From an uncultured Rhodobacterales bacterium (GTDB lineage Bacteria; Pseudomonadota; Alphaproteobacteria; Rhodobacterales; Rhodobacteraceae): 64,000 nucleotides of DNA. Both the position numbers and the translations under genes were made by a program. Shown piece after piece: positions 25,271-34,138 of the stretch. The notes below the pieces were generated by a model. That model worked only from the letters and a program-made list of their open reading frames with translations. It ran no database searches and was not told the DNA's origin. The stretch's first letter is position 1, and each line of letters starts with the position of its first letter. The stretch covers positions 28,302-92,301 of the forward strand of contig CAIQOV010000006.1 of assembly GCA_903873585.1 (NCBI GenBank). The letters run 5' to 3'.

Positions 25271-26466
25271 CAGGGCGCGACCTTGATGGCCTGACCGTCT
25301 GTCAGGCCCGTGGCATCAGCGATCACCACATCGCCCGCGTTCAAGCCGTCTGTGACAATCAGCCGCTCTGCGGGCCATTCGATCACCGTGACAGCGCGCG
25401 TCTTGGCCCGCCCGTCTGCGACAACCAGCACCCCATCTCCTGTGGCGCTGCGGATCAGCGCTGCGCGCGGTACGGTGATGGCAGAGGCGCGGTCATCCAC
25501 CGTGATATTCGCCGTCACCGTCAACCCGATGGGCGCGCTTAGTGCAGCATCGGGGGCCAGTTTCACCGCCAGCCCGCCGGTATCGGCATCAACCCTTTGC
25601 GAGACAAAGCTGACACGCCCTGCGCGCACCAAAGTCTCACCCGACAGTTGCAAGCTGGCGGGCTGGTCTTTGCGGATCTGCGTGGCATAGGCTTCATCGA
25701 CACTGGTTTCGACCACAAGGTGGTTCAAATCGCCAATCGTCATCAAAACCGTGGCAGGATCGACGTTTTGCCCAAGATCGGCCTGCATTGTCAAAACCGT
25801 GCCCGCTTTGGGCGCGCGCAGGGTGAAGCGGTCAAGCTGGATCTGGGATTGCTCGAGCAGCGCTGTCATGCGGGCAACTTCTTGGTCGGCCTGCAACTCG
25901 GCACGGGCGGCGTTTTCCAGCGCGACGCGCGCCGCATTGGTGCCAAGCGCTTGGGTGCGCGCATGGGTCGCTATGGCGGCCTGTTGGGCGGCCAGCGCCG
26001 TATCCAGACCGGCGACCGCTTGGCGCACAACGGCTTGTTGAGTCGCCGTATCCAACTGCATCAAGACTTGCGCGGGTTTGACCACATCGCCTTCGGCCAC
26101 CAGAACGTCCAGCAAAACGCCGCTGACAAGGGGGCGGATATCCACCGACCATTGCGTTGCGATGCGCCCGTTGACGGCCAAAACGCGGGTCACAGGGCCA
26201 AGGATAACGGTCTCAACAGCCACGGCGGGAACCTTGGCGGCCCAAGGTTGCAGGTATAGCGCACCGCCAAAAGCCACAGCCAAGGCCCCGCCCAAGGCCC
26301 AAAGCCACCAGCGCCGCGCGGGTTTGGGCGCAACCTGTGTGGCAAAGGGCGCGGGAGACGGCACAACCAAGGGCAAGGTCTGCCCCGTCTTATCGGGCGC
26401 TGCTGGCTGCGGCTTGGTGGTTTTTGGCGCGCCAGAGATGGCGGTGTCTTGTCCCGAAACGGGCAT
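25270..26466 (-). CDS. HlyD/MacA-family periplasmic adaptor
   Basis: A 398-residue protein: a cytoplasmic Pro-rich N-terminus, one span at about residues 55-72 (RRWWLWALGGALAVAFGGAL), then lipoyl, helical-hairpin (about 145-215) and beta-barrel domains of membrane-fusion proteins (IRPLVSGVLLDVLVAEGDVV; APKAGTVLTMQADLGQNV). ATG 26466 has AGGACATATC in front. It bridges the inner-membrane permease to an outer-membrane exit. It lies 130 bp downstream of algL on the same strand, so it may be read through from the polysaccharide operon. Confidence 0.88.
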   Translation of the reverse strand: MPVSGQDTAISGAPKTTKPQPAAPDKTGQTLPLVVPSPAPFATQVAPKPARRWWLWALGGALAVAFGGALYLQPWAAKVPAVAVETVILGPVTRVLAVNGRIATQWSVDIRPLVSGVLLDVLVAEGDVVKPAQVLMQLDTATQQAVVRQAVAGLDTALAAQQAAIATHARTQALGTNAARVALENAARAELQADQEVARMTALLEQSQIQLDRFTLRAPKAGTVLTMQADLGQNVDPATVLMTIGDLNHLVVETSVDEAYATQIRKDQPASLQLSGETLVRAGRVSFVSQRVDADTGGLAVKLAPDAALSAPIGLTVTANITVDDRASAITVPRAALIRSATGDGVLVVADGRAKTRAVTVIEWPAERLIVTDGLNAGDVVIADATGLTDGQAIKVAP

Positions 26467-26595
26467 GATATGTCCTGAACCCAAGGGCAAAGGGCTGCGC
26501 TGTCGCAGCTCTTTTTCACAGACTAGCCCGATGGCATGGGGCTTGTATTGATCTGCATCATCCACAGGCGGCTTGGCCCTAGAGCCTTGGCAATT

Positions 26596-27642
26596 TTAGG
26601 GTGCCGTCTGCCAGACCAACGATTGCACCCCGCCCAGTTTGGAATTGGTCAATTCCCCGTAAGGGGCAACAAAGGCCGCCAGATCGGGCGCGTAGAAGGT
26701 GGCAAGATAGGCGCTGGACCATGCCAGCTCAAACCCTTGCAGTGTGTCGGATCCGTCAAAGTAGCTTTGCTTGGCCTTGGCAAGGCTGGTGACTTCGGTT
26801 GGATCGCCAAAGGCTGCCAGCGCAAAGCGGATGCTGCGATGCAAGCTGCCGTTGCAGGCTTGAAACAAGGCGTGCCCGTCGCGCTGCAACAGCACCGCAG
26901 TCGGGATCAGCGCGGTGAGGGCGTGAAGCTGATAGTGCAGCGCCAAACGCTTGCGCGCCATTTCCAGCGGCAGGCTGCCGTCGGGGTTGGCGGTGCAGGC
27001 GACAAGTTGCACGCCGGCGTCGGCCCAATCTATCATCGCCTGATCGCGCAGCGTCAGCCCAACCCGCGCCACGGCCAAAGCCGCCCAAGCGCGCAGGTTG
27101 TTCTTTTGCGAATGCGGAGGAGCTTCGGTGTCAAAGAACGTCATGGTCGCGCGCCCCAATCCGGCCAGCCATGCCTCGATCACACCGCCATCGGGTGTAT
27201 CGCCCACCATTGGCTTCACCTCGTCCCAAGCAAAGTCCAGCCCTGCCAGACGCGACGGGGCAGAGAGTTTGGCATTCAGCGTGCCCAAGTCGCTTAACGC
27301 GCCAGCCTTGGCCCAAGCCAAAAGGCCCGCCCGCACACAGTCAACGGCTTTCGGGTCAGCCGAGGTCAGCGCGACATTCGCAGCAATGATCATCGCGGTG
27401 ATAAAGCTGTCGAGCGGTTTAATCTGCGCGTTCACATCGGCATTGCTGGCGGTGTCAAACGACGAATGGGTTTTGTCGCCGCTGGTATAGCGACTGCCAT
27501 GGTCCAGCCGGATCACTGGCGGGGCTAGGGCGGGGCATTCCCAAGGGGCGGGCGCATCTTGGGCCTGCGCCGAAAGCGCACCCATCACGCCGCACGCGAT
27601 CAGCGCCAAGACCAAGGGCGCGCGGTGCAAAAAGCGGCTCAA
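26596..27642 (-). CDS. algL: AlgL-like alginate lyase domain protein with altered active site
   Basis: A 348-residue periplasmic protein with signal peptide ending SAQAQ. The fold matches family PL5 alginate lyases, which clear stray polymer from the periplasm. The catalytic region, which I recall as NNHSYWAAW in Pseudomonas, reads NNLRAWAAL at about residues 185-193, so the histidine is leucine. The second block LPxE..R...ALxY is kept as LPLEMARKRLALHYQLHAL. It starts with TTG overlapping the stop of the preceding gene (TTGA), with AGGATG upstream. It is the last alg-type gene of the operon. It could be a binding or scaffolding protein, or have shifted chemistry; homology is strong, activity doubtful. 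Confidence 0.82.
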   Translation of the reverse strand: MSRFLHRAPLVLALIACGVMGALSAQAQDAPAPWECPALAPPVIRLDHGSRYTSGDKTHSSFDTASNADVNAQIKPLDSFITAMIIAANVALTSADPKAVDCVRAGLLAWAKAGALSDLGTLNAKLSAPSRLAGLDFAWDEVKPMVGDTPDGGVIEAWLAGLGRATMTFFDTEAPPHSQKNNLRAWAALAVARVGLTLRDQAMIDWADAGVQLVACTANPDGSLPLEMARKRLALHYQLHALTALIPTAVLLQRDGHALFQACNGSLHRSIRFALAAFGDPTEVTSLAKAKQSYFDGSDTLQGFELAWSSAYLATFYAPDLAAFVAPYGELTNSKLGGVQSLVWQTAP

Positions 27643-30383
27643 TTTGACGCATCCTGCATCACCATCAGCTTGATCAGGTCCACGGCGTCTTGATCTCCGG
27701 CATTTGCGGCGCGTTGCAGCCAGCGATGGGCCAGCGCGATCGAAGGCGCAACCCCGACGCCCAAAGCATAATCCTGCGCCAAAAGCACCATCGCCTTGGC
27801 ATCCCCCGCTTGCGACGCGCGGATCAGCCAGCCTGTGGCGGCTTGCACCTGCGCAGGCTTTACGGCGGCTTCGCCCAGACGGCGGGCATATTCGCGCATC
27901 GCCGCAGGGCTGCCCGCTTCGGCTGCCTTTTGATACAGCGTGTCTAGATCAAGGCGCAGGTCAACCGTGACAGCAAGGGCGGGGTTGCGGCGCGTGAGTT
28001 CGGCGAGCAGTTCAGGAATGGCCACAGGGTCGCTGCGTGCGATCAGGGTCACATACAAATCGGCCGCGCGTGCGGCATCATACTCTGGCGCGCCGCGCAC
28101 GCCGTAAAGCTTCAACAACCGTTGCACAGCGGTTTTGCTGCCCAAGGCGTTGGATTTTTCGTAAAGCGCTGCCGCACTTTGCACGCCTTGCGCGCCCAAA
28201 ATCTCGTGTTGGGTATCGCCCAAGACGACCATTTGCCATTCATCCTGACCCGCCAGTTCCCCCGCAATTGTCAGCCAGCGGCGAGCTTGTGTGTCATCGC
28301 CCAGCGTGCCCCAGACCTTGGCAAAGGCCACAGCTTCGGGAAAGGCGCAGCCCATCGCTTCGGTTGCGCGCGCCCGGTAGGTTTCGCGCTGTGCGGGATC
28401 GGGCAGCAAGGGCATGGCCAAAAGCAAAGCGTTAAAGTCGCCGCGCGCCTCGATGGCGGGGGCGAATTTGGCATAGACCGCGGCGGGGGTTGGAAAGCTA
28501 AGGGGATCGGCGATCAGCAGCAAGCTCATCGCATCGCCGATGCCTTGATTGGCCAAAGGCTGTAACAAGGCCAAGGCCTCGGTGCGGTTGGCAAGGTTGG
28601 GGGCTTCTAACAGGGCCGCCGCCAATTTCAGCGCAGCCCCCGTATCGCCTTGCGCTATCGCCTTGCTGAACAAAGCCAGCGCTTGGGCGCGTTGTTCGGG
28701 GGTTCTCGCGCGGGAAAGATCTATCGTGGCGGTGGCCGTCGTCACCTCGGGGATACCAGCGGCGAAATTGCCCCAAAACGCCTGTGCCGAGGCGGTGGCG
28801 TGGGTGTCTTTCAACACCGCCAGCATATTGGCCAAGGGAGTTGCGCGCCCCGACAGGGCTTGGGTTTGCAACGATGCCATGGCCAGCGGGTCGGCTTTGG
28901 CGGTCAGCGCGGCCAGCATCGCAGGCGTGAAATCCAATGAGGACGATCCGATAGAGGCCTCTATCCCTTGCCAATAGGCCACCTCACGCAGGTGGGGCGC
29001 ATCGGGGGCTTTGCACAAGAACGCCTGCTTTACATCGGTTGCAGGTGCCACCTCGCCCAAGTTCGACACCATCTGGATCAGCGGATCAAGGGCTGCATAA
29101 AACGCCGCATCGGTTTGCGCGCGCCCCATGTCAGCAGCGGCCAAGGCGCGGATGGCGATGGGATCGCGCCGCTTGGCCGCTTCCAGCAACAGCGGGCGGG
29201 CGGCGGCTTGGCCTTGCCAGCGGCCTTGATCTTGCAAGATCAGCGCGGCTTGTTTGGCAAAGGCCCATCCCGGCCCGTCGGGCAGCGCTGCAAGGCGTTG
29301 CAGCGTGTCGAGGTAGGCAGCGCGCAGGTCAGGCTGGGCTTTCAACCGCGTCTCAAGAAACCCCGAAAGGCGCACAAGGGCGGCATGGTCGCCCAAGTCT
29401 GCGGCCTTTGTGTACAGGGCTTTGGCGGCGGGGATGTCTTGGGTGGTCAGCGCACCCACCTCTAGAATGCGGCCCAGTGTCACCATGGCATAGGGCAGGC
29501 CACCATCGGCTGCCTTTTGCAGATAGGTCATCAACACCGCGTTGTCTTTGGTCACCAGTTCGGATTGCAACTGATATTCCACCACCCGCCAAGCCGAGAT
29601 CGGGTCGCCCAGATCAGCGGCAAAGCGGTACCAGCGCATCGCCATCCCATTATCGACCGTGACAACTGTGCCTGCGGTATATTCGCGCGCGATGCGGGCT
29701 ATCCGGTCGCAGATCAGCGGGTCCATCTGGCCCACCAGCGCACCAAAGGCCATGGTCACGGCCAGATCGGGCGTAATGTCCCACCCTGCAGGCGCTTGCC
29801 CCGCCACGCTTAAGCGCGTCAGCGCCAGCAAAGCGTCGGCATTGCCGCCGTAGCCTGCCGCCACCAGCAAGTCAGTGCCCCGTGCTGTGTCTTGGGCAAT
29901 GCCTGTGCCTTCGCTTAACAAGCCCGACAGCACAAACTGCATTCTGGACGAGGCTTTGTCGCTATGGGCCAGCAATTGCGTCACCAACCCCGCCTGCGTC
30001 AAGGCGCGAAGATGTCCGGTGGCAATCATCTGGGTGATTTGGGCCAGCAAGACTTCGTCAGCGGTGAATTTCGGCGACGCTTTGGCCAAGGCCAGAATGG
30101 CCTTTTGAATGGTGCCGTCCCACCCCAGCGCGTCCATCTCGGCCAGACGTCGCAGGTCGCGGCTGATCAGGTTGGGGTCGCGGTCGGGCAGGGTCGTGCC
30201 ATCCCATGCCCGCCAAAACGTGGTCAGATCGGCGTCAGAGGCCCGCGCCAGACAGATCGGCTGCACCGCCATATCGGGCGGCGCAAAGTCAAGCGTCAGG
30301 GTTTGAACCGTCTGGGATTGGGCCTGCGCCGCAGTTGCGGCACACAGCGCGACAGCACAGGCCACCTGTCTGAAAATTGTCAT
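27639..30383 (-). CDS. Large Sel1/TPR-repeat periplasmic protein (AlgK-like)
   Basis: A 914-residue exported protein with signal peptide MTIFRQVACAVALCAATAAQAQS. Nearly the whole length is helical repeats of the Sel1 type, with repeated AAxxGDxxAxxxL units (for example AADLGDPISAWRVVEY, KAADLGDHAALVRLS, RAANAGDQDAVDLI). AlgK of Pseudomonas is a shorter TPR/Sel1 lipoprotein that assembles the alginate secretion complex. This protein is about twice as long and has no lipobox cysteine. Position between algF and algL supports an AlgK-like scaffold role. Alternatively it could be a MucK-like or unrelated Sel1 scaffold. Confidence 0.75.
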   Translation of the reverse strand: MTIFRQVACAVALCAATAAQAQSQTVQTLTLDFAPPDMAVQPICLARASDADLTTFWRAWDGTTLPDRDPNLISRDLRRLAEMDALGWDGTIQKAILALAKASPKFTADEVLLAQITQMIATGHLRALTQAGLVTQLLAHSDKASSRMQFVLSGLLSEGTGIAQDTARGTDLLVAAGYGGNADALLALTRLSVAGQAPAGWDITPDLAVTMAFGALVGQMDPLICDRIARIAREYTAGTVVTVDNGMAMRWYRFAADLGDPISAWRVVEYQLQSELVTKDNAVLMTYLQKAADGGLPYAMVTLGRILEVGALTTQDIPAAKALYTKAADLGDHAALVRLSGFLETRLKAQPDLRAAYLDTLQRLAALPDGPGWAFAKQAALILQDQGRWQGQAAARPLLLEAAKRRDPIAIRALAAADMGRAQTDAAFYAALDPLIQMVSNLGEVAPATDVKQAFLCKAPDAPHLREVAYWQGIEASIGSSSLDFTPAMLAALTAKADPLAMASLQTQALSGRATPLANMLAVLKDTHATASAQAFWGNFAAGIPEVTTATATIDLSRARTPEQRAQALALFSKAIAQGDTGAALKLAAALLEAPNLANRTEALALLQPLANQGIGDAMSLLLIADPLSFPTPAAVYAKFAPAIEARGDFNALLLAMPLLPDPAQRETYRARATEAMGCAFPEAVAFAKVWGTLGDDTQARRWLTIAGELAGQDEWQMVVLGDTQHEILGAQGVQSAAALYEKSNALGSKTAVQRLLKLYGVRGAPEYDAARAADLYVTLIARSDPVAIPELLAELTRRNPALAVTVDLRLDLDTLYQKAAEAGSPAAMREYARRLGEAAVKPAQVQAATGWLIRASQAGDAKAMVLLAQDYALGVGVAPSIALAHRWLQRAANAGDQDAVDLIKLMVMQDASN

Positions 30384-30400
30384 GGCTTTCTCTTTCCCGA

Positions 30401-31015
30401 CTATTTGGCGTAGGTGTTTTGCGTGCTGTAGGCGGTGTAAGCCCCCGCACGTCCCGAAAAGACCACCGTCACACCGGCGCGCCGCTCCATCTTGATGGCG
30501 GGCAAAAGGGCCAGCGTCTTGCCGCCACTTTGCACTTCGAAATCCAGCGTCAGGGGGGCTTTTAGCGTCACCTGCCGCGAGGTTCCGGGGGCGATGTCTT
30601 TCAACGCCACTGCGGCAACCGAAGGCACATAAAGATCGACCAGCGGCAGGTCAGAGTCGTTGTAAACCACCACATCCGCCTTGGCGGGGCTGTTGGTGAT
30701 CATGTCTTGCACCATATGCAATGCCCCATCCGCCCCCGGCGCGAAGGTGTAAAACGAGGCGGGGGCAATCTCGCCTTTGCCTTCATGGCTGCCCACGGCC
30801 ACCGCAATCGGGCCGGCGGCGACCAACAAGAAGGGCGTCACCCCGCCATCGAAGTTGTCAAATGTGGTGCCGTTGATCACGGCCAAAGTCTCTCCGGGGG
30901 CGATAACGCGCACAAAAGAGGCGTTGGGGTCGGCGGGGGCCTCGTACAGGTCTTGGGCTGCGGCGTGCAGCGGGACAAGGGCAAGGGCCAACACGAAAAG
31001 GGCTTTGAAGGTCAT
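30401..31015 (-). CDS. algF: AlgF-like alginate O-acetylation protein
   Basis: A 204-residue periplasmic protein; ATG 31015 follows AAAGGAACCATC. Signal peptide MTFKALFVLALALVPLHAAAQ, then LYEAPADPNASFVRVIAPG, which matches the LYxxxxPxxSAFVRV lead of AlgF. The rest is beta-rich with no catalytic motif. AlgF is required for alginate acetylation together with AlgI and AlgJ. Its start overlaps the stop of the AlgX-like gene by four bases, so translation is coupled. Confidence 0.85.
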   Translation of the reverse strand: MTFKALFVLALALVPLHAAAQDLYEAPADPNASFVRVIAPGETLAVINGTTFDNFDGGVTPFLLVAAGPIAVAVGSHEGKGEIAPASFYTFAPGADGALHMVQDMITNSPAKADVVVYNDSDLPLVDLYVPSVAAVALKDIAPGTSRQVTLKAPLTLDFEVQSGGKTLALLPAIKMERRAGVTVVFSGRAGAYTAYSTQNTYAK

Positions 31016-32310
31016 GATGGTTCCTTTGCTAAATTGCACAGCGACAAAGTTGTGTCAGCGCTGACAGGGTGATCGAAGGTGACAGACAGGGTTTGCAGAT
31101 CGGGCAGCCACAGCGTGCCCAGCGACTTGAAAAACCGCCCCGAGGATTGCACCCGATCAGAACGTTCAATGCTTGTGGTGCGCGTGATCCCCGAGGCGGT
31201 GACAAAGCGAAACTCTGCCCGCCGCCCGCCATCCGCCCCCAGATCGGCAAGGATCGAGGTGTCTTGCCGCAAGGACAGCCCGCGCAGATCGGCGGTCAGG
31301 GTGTTGGGATCGGTCTTTTCAACCTGCAACTGTCGGGTGCAACTGTTGCTGGCGGCGGTGATCAACTCTTCCATCGGGTCGGGGCCGAATTGGGCGAGGT
31401 TGTTGTAGATCGGGTTTTCCCAGATCAAAAAGCGCGGACGCGCCGCAGCAAAATCGCGCGAGATCATGTAAGAGGTGATCGCCCCGTACTGGTTGCCCCC
31501 CGTGACGGCATAGTTCAGCACCTCTAGCCCCGAGGTTTGCGACAGATAGCCCGCAAAATTGGCCAAGGGCGCATCGGAAAATGAGGTGCCGACCAGCACG
31601 ATCTGCGGTGCCGCGTCGCCCGCAAAAATGTCGGCCTTTTCGGCGGAACCGGTGGTTTTGGCCGTCAGTTGCGCATGGGCTTCAACGCGCGGCAATTCAA
31701 GGCGGCAAAAGTTCTGCAAAGTGCGCCGCATGGTCGAGAACGAGGCTGTGATGGGTCCGGGCGTGGTGGTGTATTTGGCCTGCGGCAGATCGGCATAGGA
31801 GGGCTGCGCCTTAATATCTGCCGCAATCGCCTTGGCCGCCAGCAGCGCGCCTGCCGCTGTCCAGTGAAAATCGGTTTTGAAAAAGGGCGGGGCGGTGGGG
31901 TCGGCTTGGGTCAGGGCCGACAGGATGTCTGGGGCGACGATGCCCTGCTTTGAAAGGCGTGCGATGATGTCTTCGTAAACCAGCACAGCGGTTGGGCTGT
32001 CAAACTGGTAATCTTTGGCCGAGGAGGGCAAAAGATTTGACATCACCTCGCCCTTGGTTGGCACGGCGACATAGATCAGCGTGGTGCCTTGGGCGGCCAA
32101 AGCCGCTGACAGGGCCGCCATGCGGGCGATCACCGGGTCTTCCATCGGGTGGTGCATCCGCAAATCGGCCATCACGCGGTAAAAGGTGCCGTCCTGCCCC
32201 TCGACCGAGGGGAGGGCAGATTGGGTCGCGGTGAAGGCGCAGCCAAAGGCCGAGGTTTCGGCGGCAACAGGCGTGGCCAGCAGCGCTGCGAGCGCAAGGT
32301 AGGGGGTCAT
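31012..32310 (-). CDS. algX: AlgX-like SGNH alginate O-acetyltransferase with carbohydrate-binding tail
   Basis: A 432-residue exported protein (signal peptide to about residue 17). The SGNH hydrolase domain has the catalytic Asp-x-His in FKTDFHWTAAG near residues 145-155 and the nucleophile serine in VGTSFSDAPL near 240-250. The C-terminal 110 residues are beta-rich like the AlgX carbohydrate-binding module. AlgX transfers acetyl groups to the polymer in the periplasm, taking them from the AlgI/AlgJ/AlgF relay. It sits between the small Sel1 gene and algF, with ATGA overlaps on both sides. Catalytic residues look intact. Confidence 0.87.
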   Translation of the reverse strand: MTPYLALAALLATPVAAETSAFGCAFTATQSALPSVEGQDGTFYRVMADLRMHHPMEDPVIARMAALSAALAAQGTTLIYVAVPTKGEVMSNLLPSSAKDYQFDSPTAVLVYEDIIARLSKQGIVAPDILSALTQADPTAPPFFKTDFHWTAAGALLAAKAIAADIKAQPSYADLPQAKYTTTPGPITASFSTMRRTLQNFCRLELPRVEAHAQLTAKTTGSAEKADIFAGDAAPQIVLVGTSFSDAPLANFAGYLSQTSGLEVLNYAVTGGNQYGAITSYMISRDFAAARPRFLIWENPIYNNLAQFGPDPMEELITAASNSCTRQLQVEKTDPNTLTADLRGLSLRQDTSILADLGADGGRRAEFRFVTASGITRTTSIERSDRVQSSGRFFKSLGTLWLPDLQTLSVTFDHPVSADTTLSLCNLAKEPS

Positions 32311-33044
32311 GGCGCGTCCTTTGTGGCAAGGGTTGCAGGTTTGTCCAACAGGTGCAGCAGGTTTAGGGCGGTGACTTTGGCCGAAAGGCTGGTGCCTTGG
32401 GCGGCAAGTGTCAGGGCCGCGCGCGCCCCTGCATGGTCAAGCGCTGCATCGGTCGGGTCGCTAAGCAGCACCAAGGCCAGCTTCATGGCAGCGGCAGGGT
32501 CGCTTTGGCCTGCCATTGCCAAAAAGTGCTGCGCCTGTGGCAGGTCGCGGCCAAAGGGCGCGCCTGTGGAATACATCTGGCCCAAGGCTTGGGCCGCATG
32601 GGCATTGCCGCTCATCGCTTGGATGGTCAGCGCGTTTTTGCATTGTTTGAGCAGTTTTGGGCCGTAGCTTTCGCCCTCGGCCGCCAGCAGTTTGGCCAAC
32701 GGGCCCACGGCAAAGGCGCGCCCCGTATAGGCGGCGATGGCGTAGTAATGCGCCGCAGCGCCCGCCTTTGCGGGCTTGGCGCTGGCTTGCAGCAGTTTGG
32801 CATAGCGATAGGCCGCAAGCCCTTCACCGGCATCCGCCAAGGCGCGCAATTGGTCGGACGACACCTTTTGCCCCGTCACCATGCTTTTGCGCGCTGCCTG
32901 CAAGTCAAGCGTGGGCAGATCAAGGGTGTGGGTGATCTTGTTGTCAAAGACGAAATCCACCTTGACCAATTGGGTTGGGGCAGGCCCGGCGCGTGCGCTT
33001 TGCCCCAGCGACAGGACCAATAGGAGGATGAAGGCCCTAGTCAT
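32307..33044 (-). CDS. Small exported Sel1-repeat protein between algJ and algX
   Basis: A 245-residue protein with signal peptide MTRAFILLLVLSLGQSARAG and about four Sel1-like helical repeats (GEGLAAYRYAKLLQA, GNAHAAQALGQMYSTGAPFG, SDPAAAMKLALVLLSD). Its ATG lies inside the last codons of algJ, overlapping the stop. Its stop overlaps the start of the AlgX-like gene. No such gene occurs at this place in the Pseudomonas alginate operon. It probably binds the acetylation proteins or the long Sel1 scaffold; that role is inferred from position and repeat type alone. Confidence 0.8.
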   Translation of the reverse strand: MTRAFILLLVLSLGQSARAGPAPTQLVKVDFVFDNKITHTLDLPTLDLQAARKSMVTGQKVSSDQLRALADAGEGLAAYRYAKLLQASAKPAKAGAAAHYYAIAAYTGRAFAVGPLAKLLAAEGESYGPKLLKQCKNALTIQAMSGNAHAAQALGQMYSTGAPFGRDLPQAQHFLAMAGQSDPAAAMKLALVLLSDPTDAALDHAGARAALTLAAQGTSLSAKVTALNLLHLLDKPATLATKDAP

Positions 33045-34131
33045 TCGAAGCCACCACACTTGCCCCAGACCCCTTTACCGGCGCGGGTGTGGTTTCCCAC
33101 AAGGTGGGGTCGGTCAAATAGCGGATGGGGAATTCCCAAATCACCAGACGGGCGGGGGTCGCTGCAAACTCTGCCCCTTGCAGATAGGTTTGCATCGGGG
33201 CCACGGGGCCAAGGCCCACAGCGGCAAGGTTTTCAACCTCGCGCCCCAAGCGGGTGGTCAGAGCATCGGCAAAGCCCCAATCAAGATTGGCGCTGTAGCT
33301 GGTGCCGATCAGCACAATATCCAACGGCGCGGCAGAGAAGATATCGACCGGCGCGTCGTTGGCGGTAAACGGGGTGAGCGTGACCTGTTCGGGGACAAGG
33401 CCGATCAGGGGGGCAAGGCTGTCTTGCGTGACAAAGCGGATCAGGTCGCCTGTGAGCGGTTTTTGATGGGCCTCACCTGTGGTGAAGGTCAGCGGACCAT
33501 GGGGCAGGTTGGCCGCCACCGCCTGTGCCGCTTGGGCCGCACCAAAGGCTGTCCAATGGGTGTCGGTGGCAAAAAAGACGGGCGTATCTTGGCCCATCAG
33601 GGCTTGTCGCGGGTCAATCGTGGCGATCCCTGCTGCGCGCAGGTCATCGGTGAAAGCGGCGTCAAGCTTGGCCATATCTGCCGAAAGGGCAGGGTCGGGG
33701 GAATGGGCGCTTTCGATATCAATCTTGGCAGGCAGCGGCAGCATCACCAACTGCGTACCCTTGGCCGCCAAAAGCGTCTGGATGGCTTTAATCTGCTCGA
33801 TGGCGGCATTCAGGGCGGCGTCACTGGGGGCAGCGCGGGTTTCCTCGGTGGTGAACAGCCAGCCATCGCGGCCCACCACAGCGCCCTTGCGCGCTTCGCC
33901 CAGCACGGCGTAGCGCAAAGCACCGATCACCCCGAACGAGGGCGCAAAGTGCGGCAGGGTGGTTTTATACTCCTGCTCAAAATCGCGGGTTAAACCGCCT
34001 GCCAGAAGATCGGCGTGCGGCAGGGTCAGGGGCGTGGGCGGGCCAGTCAAAACCGACAGGTTGGCCGCGATCCCGTAGCCAAACAGCACCACGGCCAGCA
34101 CAAGGCGACAAGCTTGAAACAAAACGCGCAT
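33037..34131 (-). CDS. algJ: AlgJ-like SGNH O-acetyltransferase
   Basis: A 364-residue protein anchored by one N-terminal span (LVLAVVLFGYGIAANLSVL). The SGNH motifs are FATDTHWTAFG near residues 188-198 (Asp-x-His) and IGTSYSANLDWGF near 275-287 (serine nucleophile). AlgJ takes acetyl groups passed by AlgI and hands them on in the periplasm. It follows algI by 7 bp. It differs from the AlgX-like protein by lacking the C-terminal beta module. Active-site residues look intact. Confidence 0.88.
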   Translation of the reverse strand: MRVLFQACRLVLAVVLFGYGIAANLSVLTGPPTPLTLPHADLLAGGLTRDFEQEYKTTLPHFAPSFGVIGALRYAVLGEARKGAVVGRDGWLFTTEETRAAPSDAALNAAIEQIKAIQTLLAAKGTQLVMLPLPAKIDIESAHSPDPALSADMAKLDAAFTDDLRAAGIATIDPRQALMGQDTPVFFATDTHWTAFGAAQAAQAVAANLPHGPLTFTTGEAHQKPLTGDLIRFVTQDSLAPLIGLVPEQVTLTPFTANDAPVDIFSAAPLDIVLIGTSYSANLDWGFADALTTRLGREVENLAAVGLGPVAPMQTYLQGAEFAATPARLVIWEFPIRYLTDPTLWETTPAPVKGSGASVVASND

Positions 34132-34138
34132 CGGGCAC

